From assembly GCA_003342815.1 (NCBI GenBank), contig PTEX01000298.1, positions 248,001-312,000 of the forward strand: a stretch of DNA of 64,000 bases, read 5' to 3'. A program made the position numbers and the translations under genes. Source of the stretch: Eudromia elegans. Taxonomy: Eukaryota > Chordata > Aves > Tinamiformes > Tinamidae. How positions within the stretch are numbered: position 1 is the first letter of the stretch; every line of letters begins with the position of its first letter. The notes under the pieces were generated by a model. The model saw nothing but the letters and a program-made list of their open reading frames with translations. It was not told the DNA's origin and did not search any database. This document shows, piece by piece, positions 24,340-35,538 of this stretch.

Positions 24340-25065
24340 ACGTTGGGAGCCCAACTCAAATGCCTCTATGTAAACGCACGCAGCATGGGGAATAAACAAG
24401 GCGAACTGGAGATGCTTGTGTGATTGCAGGGCCATGATCTCATTGCAGTTACTGAGACATGGTAGGACAGCTCTCATGACTGGGCCGTGGCGATGGAAGG
24501 CTTTGGGCTTTTCAGGAGAGACAGGCCAGGAAGGCGAGGCGGAGGACTTGCTCTTTACATGAGAGAGCAACTGCAATGTATGGAGCTCAGTATAGGGGAG
24601 GACAGAGCACGAGTCGAGAGCCTGTGGGTGAAGATCAAAGGGCAGGGCAACATGGGCGACAGAGTCATGGGAGTTTACTACAGGCCTCCCGACCAGGATG
24701 AGGAGGTGGATGAGGCCTTCTACAGGCAGCTGCAAGAAGCCTCGCGATCACAGGCCCTGGTCCTTGTGGGGGAATTTAACCACTCTGATGTCTGCTGGGA
24801 TAAGCACACAACTGGGAGCAGACAGTCCAGAACGTTCCTGCAGAGCATTGTGGATAGCTTCCTGATGCAGGTGGTTGAATGCCCGACAATGGTGGGTGCA
24901 CTGCTAGACCTAATACTAACCAACAGAGATGGTCTAGTGGGAAATGTGAGGGTCGGGGGCAGTCTTGGATGCAGCGACCATGAGATGTTGGAATTCACAA
25001 TCCAGGCAAGAAGTAGGATTGCTACCCTGGACTTCAAGAAAGCCAACTTTGACCTCCTCAGGTAG
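24340..25065 (+). pseudogene. CR1 ORF2 endonuclease domain remnant
   Basis: This part encodes the AP-like endonuclease that nicks target DNA during CR1 integration. Landmark motifs in order are NARS (Asn codon at 24,373), TETW (Glu at 24,454), RRDRPGRRGGGLALY, YYRPP, LVGEFN and SDHEML (Asp-His at 24,976-24,981). The usual GDFN motif reads GEFN here (codon at 24,772), replacing a catalytic Asp by Glu. In-frame stops occur at 24,421 (TGA) and at 24,463 (TAG, in place of the second Trp after TETW), and the frame closes with TAG at 25,063. From 24,487 the frame is uninterrupted for 192 codons. This is a decayed copy, not a working enzyme. Confidence 0.93.
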
Positions 25066-25676
25066 CTCCTTGGAGAAATCCCCTGGACCAGGGTCCTAGA
25101 AGGAAAGGGAGTCCAGGAGAGCTGGTTAATATTCAAACATCACTTTCTCCAAGCCCAGGATTGGTGCATTCCTACAAGAAGCCGAGCATGAGAGGCAGGA
25201 GACCTGCTGGATAAACTTAATGAGAAGGAGAGCACATATATAATGTCGAAGAAAGGCCAGGCCAGATGGCAGCAATATAGGACCACTGTCAGGGAATGTA
25301 GGGATATAACAAAGAAGGCCAAGGCCTTTTTGGAATTAGAGTTAGCAAGAGATGTCAAGGATAACAGGAAGGGCTTCCATAAATACATCAGAAGCAGCAA
25401 GAAGCAGACTAGGGAAAATGTTAGTCTGCTGTTGAATGGGGAGGGTGCCTTTGTGACAGAGGATGCACAGAAGGCAGTTACTAAATGCCTTCTTTGCTTT
25501 TGTGTTCACTGCTAAGAACTACAGAGCCCAGATATAAGAGAGAGAACCAAGAGAGGAAGATTTTCCGCTGGTCAAGGAGGATTTGGTTAGGGATTAATTA
25601 GTCAAGATGGATGCCCATAAATCTGTGGGCCTCGATAGGATGCACCCGAAAGTACTGAGAGAATTGGCAGGGGTTA
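25066..25676 (+). pseudogene. CR1 ORF2 linker between endonuclease and reverse transcriptase
   Basis: The segment retains the basic, helix-rich linker seen in CR1 ORF2, with words such as KKGQARWQQY, KKAKAFLELELARDVKDN and FHKYIRSSKKQTRENV in the same frame as the endonuclease, after stops near 25,065 and about 25,190. The frame is lost again at about 25,515 and homology continues in another frame ([16 protein letters not shown]-like text near 25,625-25,670). It has no catalytic residues. Its collinearity with the flanking domains shows that this is one insertion and not two. Confidence 0.85.
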
Positions 25677-26345
25677 TTGCTCAGCTGCTCTCCATCATCT
25701 TCAATAGGTCATGAAGAGCAAGGGAGGCACTGGAAGGATGGAAGATACCAATGTCAATCCAGTCTTCAAAAAAAGAAACAGGGAGGAGAACCGGGAAACT
25801 ACAGGCCCATCAGCCTCACCTCCATCCCTGCAAAGGTAATGGAGCAGCTCATCCTAGAGACCCTCCCTAGGCATATCAAGGAGGAGAAGGTGATCAGGAG
25901 TAGTCAGCATGGATTCACCAAGGGGAAATCATGTTTGATGAACCTGATAGCCTTCTACAATGGAGTAACTGGCTGGGAGGACGATGGGAGAGCTGTGGAT
26001 ATTGTCTACCTTGACTTCAGCAAGGCTTTTGACACAGTCTCCCCCTAACATCCTTATAGGAAAGCCCCAGAAGTGTGGATTGGATGGGTGGACAGTAACA
26101 TGGACTGAGAATTGGTTGGATGACAGAGCTCAGAAAGTGGTGATAAACAGGGCCAAGTCTAGTTGGAGGCCTGTGGCCAGTGATGTCTCCCAGAGATCAG
26201 GGCTGAACCCAGTTCAACTTGTCCATCAACGACTTGGACGCAGGCACAGAGTGCACCCTGAGCAAGTTCGCTGATGACACCAAACTGAGTGGAGTGGCTG
26301 ACACCTCAGAGGGCTGTGCTGCCATCCAGAGGGACTTAAACAGGA
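25677..26345 (+). pseudogene. CR1 ORF2 reverse transcriptase domain remnant
   Basis: Carries reverse transcriptase landmarks of the CR1 clade: [28 protein letters not shown], then [10 protein letters not shown] with the first catalytic Asp at 26,013, and FADD with the catalytic Asp pair at 26,267-26,278. The frame changes at about 26,046 (after the KAFDTVSP stop) and again at about 26,205, so the two catalytic blocks lie in different frames. The usual PQG motif before the active site reads SQR. Another stop (TAG, in place of a Trp) lies near 26,355. The domain is recognisable but cannot be translated as one protein. Confidence 0.93.
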
Positions 26346-27035
26346 TAGAGAGTTAGTCAGAGAGGAACCTTATGATGCTCAACAAGAGCAAGTGCAGGGT
26401 CCTGCACCTGGTCAGGAATAATCCCAGGCAACAGTACAGATTTGGGGCTGACCTGCTGGAAAGCAGTTCCGCAGAGAGGGATTTGGGAGTCCTGGTTGAC
26501 AACAAGTTAACCATGAGTCAGCAATGTGCCCTTATGGTCAAGAAGGCCAATGGGATCCTGGCTGCATAAGGAGAAGCGTTGCCAGCAGGGCGAGGGAGGA
26601 GATCCTGCCCCTCTCCTCAGCCTTGGTGAGACCGCACCTGCAGTGTTGGGGGCAGTTCTGGGCTCCTCAGGACAAGAGAGACATGGAACTTCTAGAGACG
26701 GTCCTGCATAGAGCAACAAAGACGATTAAGGGACTAGAGCATGAAGAAAGACTAAGCGAGCAGGGCCTGTTTAGCCTGGAGAAGACTGAGAGGGAATCTG
26801 ATCAATATGTATAAGTACCTGAGGGGTGAATGTAGGTAGGAGGGGGCCAAACTCTTCTTGGTGGTGGCCAGTGACAGGAAAAAGGGCAATGGGTGCAAGA
26901 CAGGCAGTTCCATGTGCATGTGAGGAAGAACTTCTTTCCTGGGAGGGTGATGGAGCCCTAGAACCCGCTGCCCAGAGAGGCTGAGGAGTCTCCTTCTCTC
27001 CAGACAAGATCTTCCAAACTCGCCTGGATGCCACT
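26346..27035 (+). pseudogene. CR1 ORF2 C-terminal tail remnant
   Basis: After the active site the family tail continues as [16 protein letters not shown] and [20 protein letters not shown] in one frame (from 26,372), then shifts near 26,550 to [36 protein letters not shown] and FSLEKTE in another. A stop at about 26,812 and further frame breaks follow through the region equivalent to the final FHVHVRKNFFPGRVME-type segment near 26,905-26,955. The same tail is present in the antisense fragment at 3.9-4.5 kb, which provides an internal cross-check of the identification. Confidence 0.9.
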
Positions 27036-27123
27036 CTGTGCCCCGTGCTGTGGATGTCCCTGCTGGAACCTAGGTGCCCTGCTGGGTAGGACTAGACAAT
27101 CTCTAGAGGTCCCGTCCAACCTC

Positions 27124-27147
27124 AACCATTCTGTGATTCTGTGTGAT
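27124..27147 (+). repeat. CR1 3'-terminal short repeats
   Basis: AACCATTCTGTGATTCTG followed by TGTGAT is the characteristic CR1 terminus, where a short ATTCTGTG unit is reiterated in place of a poly(A) tail. It fixes the 3' boundary and the + orientation of the insertion. Confidence 0.93.
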
Positions 27148-30100
27148 ACCTTAATCAGAAACGATGCTCCTGTTCCTGATACTTAGATCTTAGGCTAAGT
27201 AATCAGGCTGCCCGCACGTATCATCTATATTTTGTTGTAGTAAGACCTACTAGTGGGTTGATTCATTTTCCAGTGAGGCCATCACATAAAGTGTTAACAC
27301 CTAAAGTATTAATTCTCATTGGAGCTGTTAAAAGTAAGCATGTATGGGAAATTGAAATACATTGATACATTGATTTTTGTCTTTTTACTGATTAAGGGGA
27401 AGGAAATAGCCCACTTTTTTAAAAAAGGATGGAGATTTCTGAATGAGTGTAATGCATAAATTTTGAAGTATTTAATTTTGTTTTTACTGTATAATAAGCT
27501 GTATAATTTTTAATCCGAAACCATATTTCATGAGAAATGTGGTTAAAAGTAACTCACAATTCCCATGGTTCTCTGTGAGCTAGCCTCTTTCACTGGACTA
27601 CATATCCCATAATACAGGACAAACATATAAACAACTGAAAGACAGAATAAAGCTCAGCTGACACGAGCAAGAATATTTTAGTTAAATTTTCTTAATAAAA
27701 TATGCATATTTTTCTGTGTTCAGATATTTCCTTTTAAAACTTGAAAGAATTTGAAAATTTCTTTGAGTGTTTCATTTAAGCAGAAAAAAGTAAGAGCTAT
27801 GTTCATAGGAGCTTTTTCTGTCGCTGAAACTTTTCAGCAGAGAGGGAACTTTGAGAGATGTGAACTGCTGGGAGATGTGCAGCACTCACTCTTGCTCATA
27901 GAGTTTACCCAACCATTTGTTGGGTGGTGGCTTGAATCTTTTTCCCTTAATCTCTCAGGGCTTAAAATCCTTTACATGCAAACAAGTAGAAGAACTGAGA
28001 GGAACGAGAAGATCGTTGCTCATTGCTCAGAGAAGCTGCTGTTCACGGCATGTTGCAAGGATCTTTCCATGACATTCCACCCATGACGCCTTGCCTTGCA
28101 GTGCCTTGCTCCACCCAGCTCCGTCACAAAATTTGTAGCAACTTTTCTTCAGCAAAGGTGGTCTCTGAACTGAGCCCTGCCTCCCTGTTAGCTAACGGGC
28201 AGCCAACATCGCTGAGCAGAACTGAGTGGCCTAGGAGCAGACTGTGGCCTTCTCAAGCCTGGCAGGCCCTTGCCATACTCCCCAGGAGCCCAAAGGAACT
28301 CATTCTCCCTCAAACCACAGTTGTCAGTGTCTGAATATGTTCGCACCTGCGATAGCCAGCGAGTTATAAACAAGATGGCTTTTTGACCCGTATAATTGCT
28401 CTGCCTTCTTGCTGTAGGATAGAAAGCCTTGTACTTCAGCCCATAAATTAACCAACAACAAGTACAGGCCTTTCCCATTGTCATAGAATATTGCACAATC
28501 CTCATGTGAACAAAGCAAATATACTTCAACTTCTGAAAAATATAACAATTTTGCATTTCCCAATTCCTCCTTGCACATTTCTTGTCAGAATATGTGGAAG
28601 TGCACACATTTATTTCCAGACTCTGTTTACTAAGTCCTACAAAAGAGACTGACAAAAATTACAGCTATCTAGAATTATGATTCCAGGGCCAGGATGTTTT
28701 TCACTATTTTATCAGAGCACAAGAGCTGTAAAGCTGCCTTTACCACTCTTCACCTGGGGATTTCTCTTATGTGGATCCCCAGGCTGACAGAATTGTTCCT
28801 GATAATAAAGTGTGCTGATCCCTGAAGGACTAAAACAAGAGCCTACCTTGGAAATGTGGCATGTGTTGCTTACTTCTTGCTGTACTGACAAATTGTGTTT
28901 GTCTGGATCCCAGCACTGTATATTATAATAGCTTTTCATCAGATTTTAGTTTTCAAAGGTTATCAACAACAAGTGCATTTAGAAGACAGAGCTGCAGAAG
29001 ACATCTGGGCAGTTCTGTTGCATGCCATCTTGCTCAATCCATTTTAGTATTTGGGTTAAGATTTTTTTGGTCACATTTGGTCTGATTATGCTCTTTGAAA
29101 CTTCGCCTGGCTCCTAATGGGATGATACAACTAGGGAAGGATGTGAGCAATCTTGGCTGTAATACAGAGGCACCAGGCCCTGCCTGGACAGCCATGACCA
29201 AGGAATCACGTATTAGTGAGGGGTCCTGGAGTTAGTATACAAAATAATGAAAAAGAACTGGGAGGAGAGTTGCTCATTTATGTGCACACAAGAACAGGAA
29301 CACAAGAATACCTTATTTAATTGCATTCATCAGGTCTCTTAAAACATCCCCTCCTCATTTTTTGTATGTTGATGTCTTGTTATTGATTTAAGATTTAAAT
29401 GTCATAGTAGCAACAACGGCTTATCCTTGTAAGCAACTGTGGGCATTAATCACTGACACAGTAGATGATGTTTTGGTGAAAGTGTAGCCTTTTTTATAAA
29501 TGGCTTGCTCGTTTCCTTATCAAGGGAAGTTAAACACTTTGGCTTTAGTATGCAAATATTGCATACCAAGAATCTCATATGCATGTACGTCTTTCCCTAA
29601 TATGCCTATGTTATTAGCACTGAATGAAAACTCTTGGGTCTGGTCAGAGCCTCTTTCTATAAAGTCTGACATGGTCATTTGCATTTTAAATGGTTCGTAG
29701 AACCATTTAGCACCTGCAATAACATGAAATCTGTTCTCACAAAGGTAGAGTTTATGTATGACAGAAGCCATAAGTGAATAAAATCTTTGCATTCTTGTAA
29801 ATGCAAATACAGGACGCTGTTTTGGTAAATTAGCAATCAGGATTTTATTTTGGGAGTGTTATTTGAACTATAAGTGAGTGCAAGTAAATTGGGCCCCCTG
29901 AAGCTAGAAGTCATTTGACCAGAGGGCTTTTGTAGCAATATAGCCAGTGTCTGCTTCTCACAGTGTACTGGGAACAGCAGATTCAGTAAAATGCTTTAAA
30001 AATTTAAAGAGCACGGTATTAAAATGTATAAAACACCACTGAATCCCAGTTGCCCAACTAAGCTCATTCCCTACAGCAGAAAAAAAGACAGAGCTAATTT

Positions 30101-30760
30101 CTTTATATCTTTGATGTGAGAGAAGGCCTAATGAGTTCAGTACTGTTACCTTCTAAGAAGAGACGTGCAGAAATTAGCTCAGCTTTGCTTAATAAACCAT
30201 TAAGGAAAAATACATTGGATGTTAGGCCCTGTGGAGGTGAGGCTGTACAATGTTTTATCCTTCTGCTCTCTGGGACATGCTTAGCTGAACAAAACGGAAT
30301 TCATTTCTCTAAATTAACGAGTCTTTATTCATTTCAGTGTCTTACTCTTTAAAGAGTGCATTGGATTGAGTCAACATCTGTTCAATTAAAATGGCTCTTC
30401 CGCTACAATTAAAATTTTCTCAGTAAGGTTTCATTCTGGTCAGTTTTTGACAGTCTGATTCTGACAATTAGACATAAGGACCCAGAGGAGTTCATGGCAC
30501 TTTTTATAAGAACATAGCATTGTTTTGTTCTTGCTAAAGTTCTAGTCTTCCGGGTTTTTGCACCATCACCTTTAAAGTGAATCCTACCTTTCAGAAACTG
30601 CCATTTCCAGACTGAACTGAAGGGAATTTCAGAAGGAGTGCTAAGAATTTCTTATGAAAACCATTGGAATTTTCATAATTTGACCCTTATTTTTCTCCAT
30701 CAAAGCGAAAGATGGTTCATTAGTGTCATTTGCTGATGGGAATGCACTCAGTGAAGCCCC
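27148..30760. other. Unique AT-rich DNA, no gene seen
   Basis: It begins directly after the CR1 3' end. A GC-richer patch lies at about 28,080-28,320. Frames up to 155 codons (- strand, 28,188-28,655) exist but are unrecognised and cross ordinary AT-rich DNA. A short inverted repeat at 29,687-29,709 is listed separately. Confidence 0.5.
29687..29709. repeat. Short perfect inverted repeat (10-bp arms)
   Basis: TAAATGGTTC (29,687-29,696) pairs exactly with GAACCATTTA (29,700-29,709) across GTA. It is too short for a microRNA hairpin. It may be chance. Confidence 0.6.
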
Positions 30761-31110
30761 CTTGCCTGCTTGCCCCATTGCAGGCCTGACGCCTTCCTGT
30801 GTGAGGCGGTGATGGGCATGTGGAGCCACCATCTCCCCACCACCACCTCTTGCCTGGTGTGCACGTATTGCTGCCCAACCACACCAAGCCCTCATCCTTC
30901 AGTAACAGTAAGGGCTGCTTCGATATGGGGCGAGCTGAGGCATCTCCTCATGGCACAGCGGGCACCCAGTGTCCTTCTAGAAGGTTCTGTGGCCCGTGAA
31001 GCCGAAGCAGCCCTTGGATATGGGCTGCTCCCATGTTCCATCTGTTGCCATCCTTCCCCCCTGCACTTCTCCATGAATAAATAAATAAATAGCTTTTTCC
31101 GACCCTTGGA
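30745..31110 (+). other. GC-rich block ending in AATAAA repeats; possible terminal exon or retroposed fragment
   Basis: A GC-rich segment of about 340 bp stands out from AT-rich flanks. At its left is a good splice-acceptor context (pyrimidine-rich tract, then CCCCATTGCAG ending at 30,783), and at its right ATGAATAAATAAATAAATAG supplies overlapping AATAAA signals at about 31,076-31,092, followed by T-rich sequence. One + frame stays open from the acceptor to the TAA inside the signal (about 100 codons), but the product is unrecognised and - frames are open too. An 8-bp stem (AGCAGCCC, 31,006-31,013; GGGCTGCT, 31,022-31,029) lies inside. It could be a 3' exon, a noncoding RNA end, or a retroposed insert with an (AATA)n tail. 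Confidence 0.3.
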
Positions 31111-32373
31111 ATAACAAGTGATGTCTTTGCTTTTAATGACTACATTTTTTTTTCCAAGCCAGTGGAAGAAAATTTGCTGTGTTCCAGTCTCTCTGGCTCA
31201 TTAACTCCAGAAATCTGATAGTGGTTTTAATGCTGAAGAATAATGTTAGGATTTAAAGGGGGAAAAAATAAAACATGCACAAGAATATATTAACCAGCTA
31301 CATCTCCCCTTCTCCGCACCCCCCCGCCCTGCCCTGATAATTGTTTGCACTAATTTTGGATTTTCACAGAGAATAGTGCATAACAGACAAATATACAAAC
31401 AGATTGCTTAGATGAAAAGATGGAAAATGAATGGGAATACTGGATGACCATATGGAAACTATGCTAGGTATTTTCTGATTTGTTTCACTTACCATCCTCA
31501 TACCCTGAAGAATTCATGCTAGCTGCAGGGGATGTCAGAGGGCTCCACAGGACACAAACCCACATCTATTGCTTGGATCGTCAAATGCAAAGACAAGCAA
31601 CATTGACTTTTCTTAAGTAGGAATAGTCATGCTTTTATTTCCACTCCCGTCTTCTAAAGCCATTGCTAGCCAAGAAATCTCATGCCCCAGCATATGTTCT
31701 GAACTCCTTGTTGGGTTTAAACTCATTTAGAAGAACAAAATCTGGACGTTTGAAAGGTGATGGTAACACATTAACCTTTAAATGTGGTAGAAGTTGTTTT
31801 GGAGCAACTTCATCCACAACTCTGATTAAGGAAAGCTATGGAAGATTATGGGAAGGCTCTCAGACAGCAAGGGCAAAAGTACTCTAAGACTTCACATAAG
31901 AAACTCTGGGTTTAAGCTGCAGCCAGAACAACTAGATGTCAGAATAATTAGAAAAGAGGTAATGATTACTAGTTAACACTACCTAATAGCTGTGCATTTG
32001 CAATGCACATGAGCAGCAGTTCCCCGGTGACATTCAAGTGTAATCCCAGCCAAAGTACAATTATAGGTCAGCAACAGAGGCTCAGAATTGGAAAGTTACT
32101 AATTATGTGGAGAAAGTGTAATTTCAGAGAAATTTTATAGTTATGACTGCAAATAGATGATCTGAGTCCTCAAAAACACTCTGTATATCCAGAGAAGCAC
32201 TGGAAAAAGTTTTAACCAAAACAAAGTTTCTGCTAAGGTCTAGCAGAACAAATATATCTGCATTACTCAATCATCTGGCTAAAACTGAAGTCTACTGTCA
32301 GCTCCACACAGCATATGGCAGTCCAGATAGATACCTTCCAGAATTTTCTACTACACTCTTTCAGACATCATGA

Positions 32374-32380
<7 letters not shown>
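31111..32380. other. Unique DNA, no gene seen
   Basis: AT-rich, with a C-rich patch (CCCCCCGCCCTGCCC) at about 31,320. No recognisable element or gene. Confidence 0.55.
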
Positions 32381-32415
<35 letters not shown>

Positions 32416-32438
32416 AAAAAAAAAGAAAAAGAAAGAAA
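32381..32438. repeat. Long A tract grading into (AAAAG)n
   Basis: 33 consecutive A residues followed by A-rich sequence with interspersed G. There is no polyadenylation signal just upstream and no retroposon body that I recognise, so it is called a simple repeat. The reverse-strand F-rich translation is an artefact. Confidence 0.9.
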
Positions 32439-35370
32439 CTGAGCATGGTAAATCGTGTTTGGAAGACTACCTAATTCCCCAGAGAGCCTCAGCAACAATG
32501 AAAATAGTTCATCTGTTTGGTACTCTCCATCCCAGGCAAGGTCCAAGCATGAGCTTCCTGAACAGCAATGGTGCACAGAGCTCCTGGATGTGTGCAACAG
32601 ACCATTGCCCATTTTGCTCAAGGACAGCAAAAAGACTCAGGCATTTGTGAACTTTCCTCAGACCAGGAGAGCACTGGGGACTTCAGAGGACATTTCACCA
32701 CAAATGTTACAGGAAAAAGAGAGATCATTTTGTTTCTTTTTTTACCCCAAGAGGAAATATCCCATGGTACTTAGGACACTGGTTGGCAGTGGAAAGATGA
32801 ATTATCTTGTAAATTAAGGAAGCTACTGAGGATTGATCTGATGGCAGGATAGTCTTTGTAATCTAGGCTAGCTATCAGTCTAGTCCTTTGAAGGCACCAG
32901 GAAATCACAAGCTATATTCACAAGGGCACAAGGACCTGGGAGAAAGATAGCAGCTGCTGACTTTGCCAGCTGCAGACTTAGAAAGCTAGGATATGCATCT
33001 GCTGAATGCTTGTGCTCATCATATGCTTTGTCCTTAAAGATTTTTGATTGCTTCAAAACATACCAAGAGACTGGAGGATCTCTGACAAACCAGGATCACA
33101 AGTCTGAAGTGGGCAACTTTTTGCCATCCTTTCCCTAACTGCAGTGAGCAGTGCTAGGTTTAGAAATTATGCGCATCTCTCCCTGCTGATATAATTTATT
33201 TTTTAACCATTATATGCCTATGTGTTCAGTGCTGTCCATGCCTAAATATGGTTGATAATAACCAGTACATGCATATTTGACACACTCATCACTCCAGTTT
33301 AATCCTTTGTATCCAGTGTAATCCCTGGTGTTACTCCTATATGGGGAAAAAATACTAATTTTACAAGAACCTGGGTTCACCAAGATTGTCCCAGGACTCT
33401 GCTTTCATAGAAATGGAAATTTTGAATGTTTCCCTTGATGAAACACCCTTTTCTGCAGCTGGACACTGAAGTAGTGACAAAGTATACAGTAGCTGTGGAA
33501 AGGCAACAAGATGCCGTGAAATGTGATTCTTCCACCTCTAGGTGCAAGAACACGAGCACCAGCACTTCCAGATGTATCAGGTTCTTCATCAGATAAGAAC
33601 TAAGAGCCCAGAAAAGTGTGAGGTCTGAAGCATGTTGCCAGTTTTGAGTCAGAACAGGCCAACTCATTGCTTTCATCCAACTGCCTACCTCTTAGCATCT
33701 ATCTTAAGCATCAAAATGGCAACGCACCTGGGACACAAACCAACATAATGAGTGGTCATTAGTTAAAACAGTATTTACTTGAGCCACTTCATGCAATTTC
33801 TTGTATGCAAAAAGAACCTAAAAGCAGAGTCATTATTATTACACTGTGGCCCAAGTGCTTCCAGAGAACTTTTCAAGAGCCCATAAGAGGACAATTGGAT
33901 TGAAGCTGTAATAAACACATAGAGGAAGACCTGTGTACTTGGAAGTGGTCTGTGAAATGTGCTAGCACTGTACCAGTCCCTGTGTCTTTGCAGGGGAGGA
34001 GGCCAACAGCATCCTGGGCTAAACTCTGACTGAGGAATCTGTTCCCCTGTCTTTTGCAGAGCGAGTGGAGATGTCTTTTGCTCATGGCAAGTAGCCATCA
34101 GTAAACCCTTCTTCTACTGTTTTAACAAGAAAGCCAGTGGCATATCAGGCTCACACAGTCACTGAATTCCTTATCATGGTCTCAGCCAGAGAGAGCTCCA
34201 CAGCCAGAAACACTGTCCTTTCCCTACCCAACTCCTGATCCAGAAGCCATCTGAGTGTCTGGACCCATCACAGTGGGAAGACATTAACCACAAGGACTGG
34301 GTGCAGCTCCTTTGGCGTCCACATGAACCCAGTTAGTGAGGAAGGAAAGCTGGACCTAAAACTGTGTCCAGCCCAGCCTCTCTCCAGCATTATAGGACTG
34401 CAGGATAGCGCTCATAACAGAGTAGAGACACTGACGTCAGTGGCTCCCTCTGCTTGGGAAGCATTACTGAAGCAGTCCTGCATCCCAGCGTGCTCAGAGC
34501 CATACATCCATAACAGCTTGGAAGTTAGACTGAAGTTCTGCCTGGTGTCCTTGATGCCTTTCTCTTAAATTACCTGCCTAAAATGATTAGCAGCTTTTAA
34601 AAAGCTTGCTTTTTGAGCAGGAATAAGATTCATTTTTCTGTCCTGAAAATCTTACAGCTGTGGGTCTGATTCTGTAATGTTTTGCATGGTTATTTACACC
34701 TATTCAAAGTAGTTGTAAAATGTTGCTGTTTCGATTTACAGCCAGACTCATGATTTGCCTCAAGACTACATTCCTGTGCAAGTGGAGACTAGATCAGACA
34801 AGAGGGCAAACCAAGTTTTTTCTGCCACTGAGAAATAGGAACTTCCATTACTGGACACAGATTAGCTCTTTCCAAACAGATTGTCACTAATTCAGTGACA
34901 ATGCTAAGAAAAAACTTATACAAGGAACCAGAATGTCCATTTCTTTCCAGTTCCAGAGCATAAGCTCTTAAATAACTTCCGGTCATTTAAACAACTCTTT
35001 CTTTAGACAAGGAAGAATAGTCACAAAAGTATGCACTTAAGTATTTAATGCACAGAAACAGTAATTAGGAATTTGAAATGCTCATTAGCAAGATTTAAGA
35101 TTGCTGGAGATGGGAGGTTTTTGACTTCCCTCAAAGAACTAAACTATGGCAGACTCATCCAGTTCTGCTTAAGGATGTGAATTTTCTTAAGCAGCTGGGT
35201 AAATAGATTTGGAGAGGAAGGAAGGACGTACAGATAGGTCGCTGAGATAAATTCCTATATACAAGAGAAGCTTTGTTGCTACTTCTGGATTGCCTTTCTG
35301 TTGAGAAGCATGTTGAGAAGGGTAAGGGGATAAAAATCTACTTCAGCACTTTACCAAAAAAATTTTTTTT
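32439..35370. other. Unique DNA, no gene seen
   Basis: Frames up to 120 codons on the + strand (32,455-32,817) and 107 on the - strand (33,775-34,098) are unrecognised and overlap open frames on the opposite or neighbouring phase. No repeat family could be named. The stretch 35,030-35,110 has CAGTAATTAGG and CTCATTAGC cores but is not distinctive enough to list separately. Confidence 0.5.
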
Positions 35371-35381
35371 TTGCACTCTAG

Positions 35382-35538
35382 AAAGTGGGGCAAAAGACCA
35401 GTGAGAAAAGGACAAAAGGAACTTTTGCAAGCCTTGTTTTCCCAGTCAGCATGTGGCAGACCTTGCTACAGGCTCCTCTTCTCAGCTTACCAGGGCAAAG
35501 GAAACCATCATTCAGCAGCTTCCAAATACCCTGACAAG
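35382..35538 (+). other. Candidate exon with consensus-like splice sites
   Basis: A T-rich tract of 10 residues followed by GCACTCTAG gives a strong acceptor ending at 35,381, and ACAAG|GTAGGC gives a good donor after 35,538. The enclosed 157 bp is open in one frame, ending exactly at a codon boundary. The translated sequence has no domain I recognise. In 64 kb such pairings arise by chance, so this is only a candidate for a noncoding or minor exon. Confidence 0.2.

Larger units (their letters stand above)
23815..27147 (+). mobile_element. Long, inactive CR1 LINE retrotransposon
   Basis: A CR1-clade non-LTR retrotransposon of at least 3.3 kb. In order it holds a stretch matching the segment before ORF2 (to about 24,340, including the AGCTTTAAACTAGNTTGA-type word seen here as CCTTTAAACTAGATTTGAGG), an AP-type endonuclease (about 24,361-25,065), a linker, a reverse transcriptase (about 25,780-26,340), the conserved C-terminal tail (to about 27,030) and a 3' end closing in CATTCTGTGATTCTGTGTGAT at 27,127-27,147. 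A full-length CR1 is about 4.5 kb, so the 5' portion with most of ORF1 is missing or too diverged to see. The 5' boundary is approximate. Premature stops and frameshifts show it is extinct. No target-site duplication is visible, as usual for CR1. Confidence 0.95.

Noticed and set aside
24220-24735. 171-codon - strand frame
   Set aside because: It lies antisense to the CR1 endonuclease region, whose + strand translation is clearly the real one.
32300-32440. A tract as the tail of a retroposed gene
   Set aside because: No AATAAA upstream, no recognisable transcript body and no flanking direct repeats.
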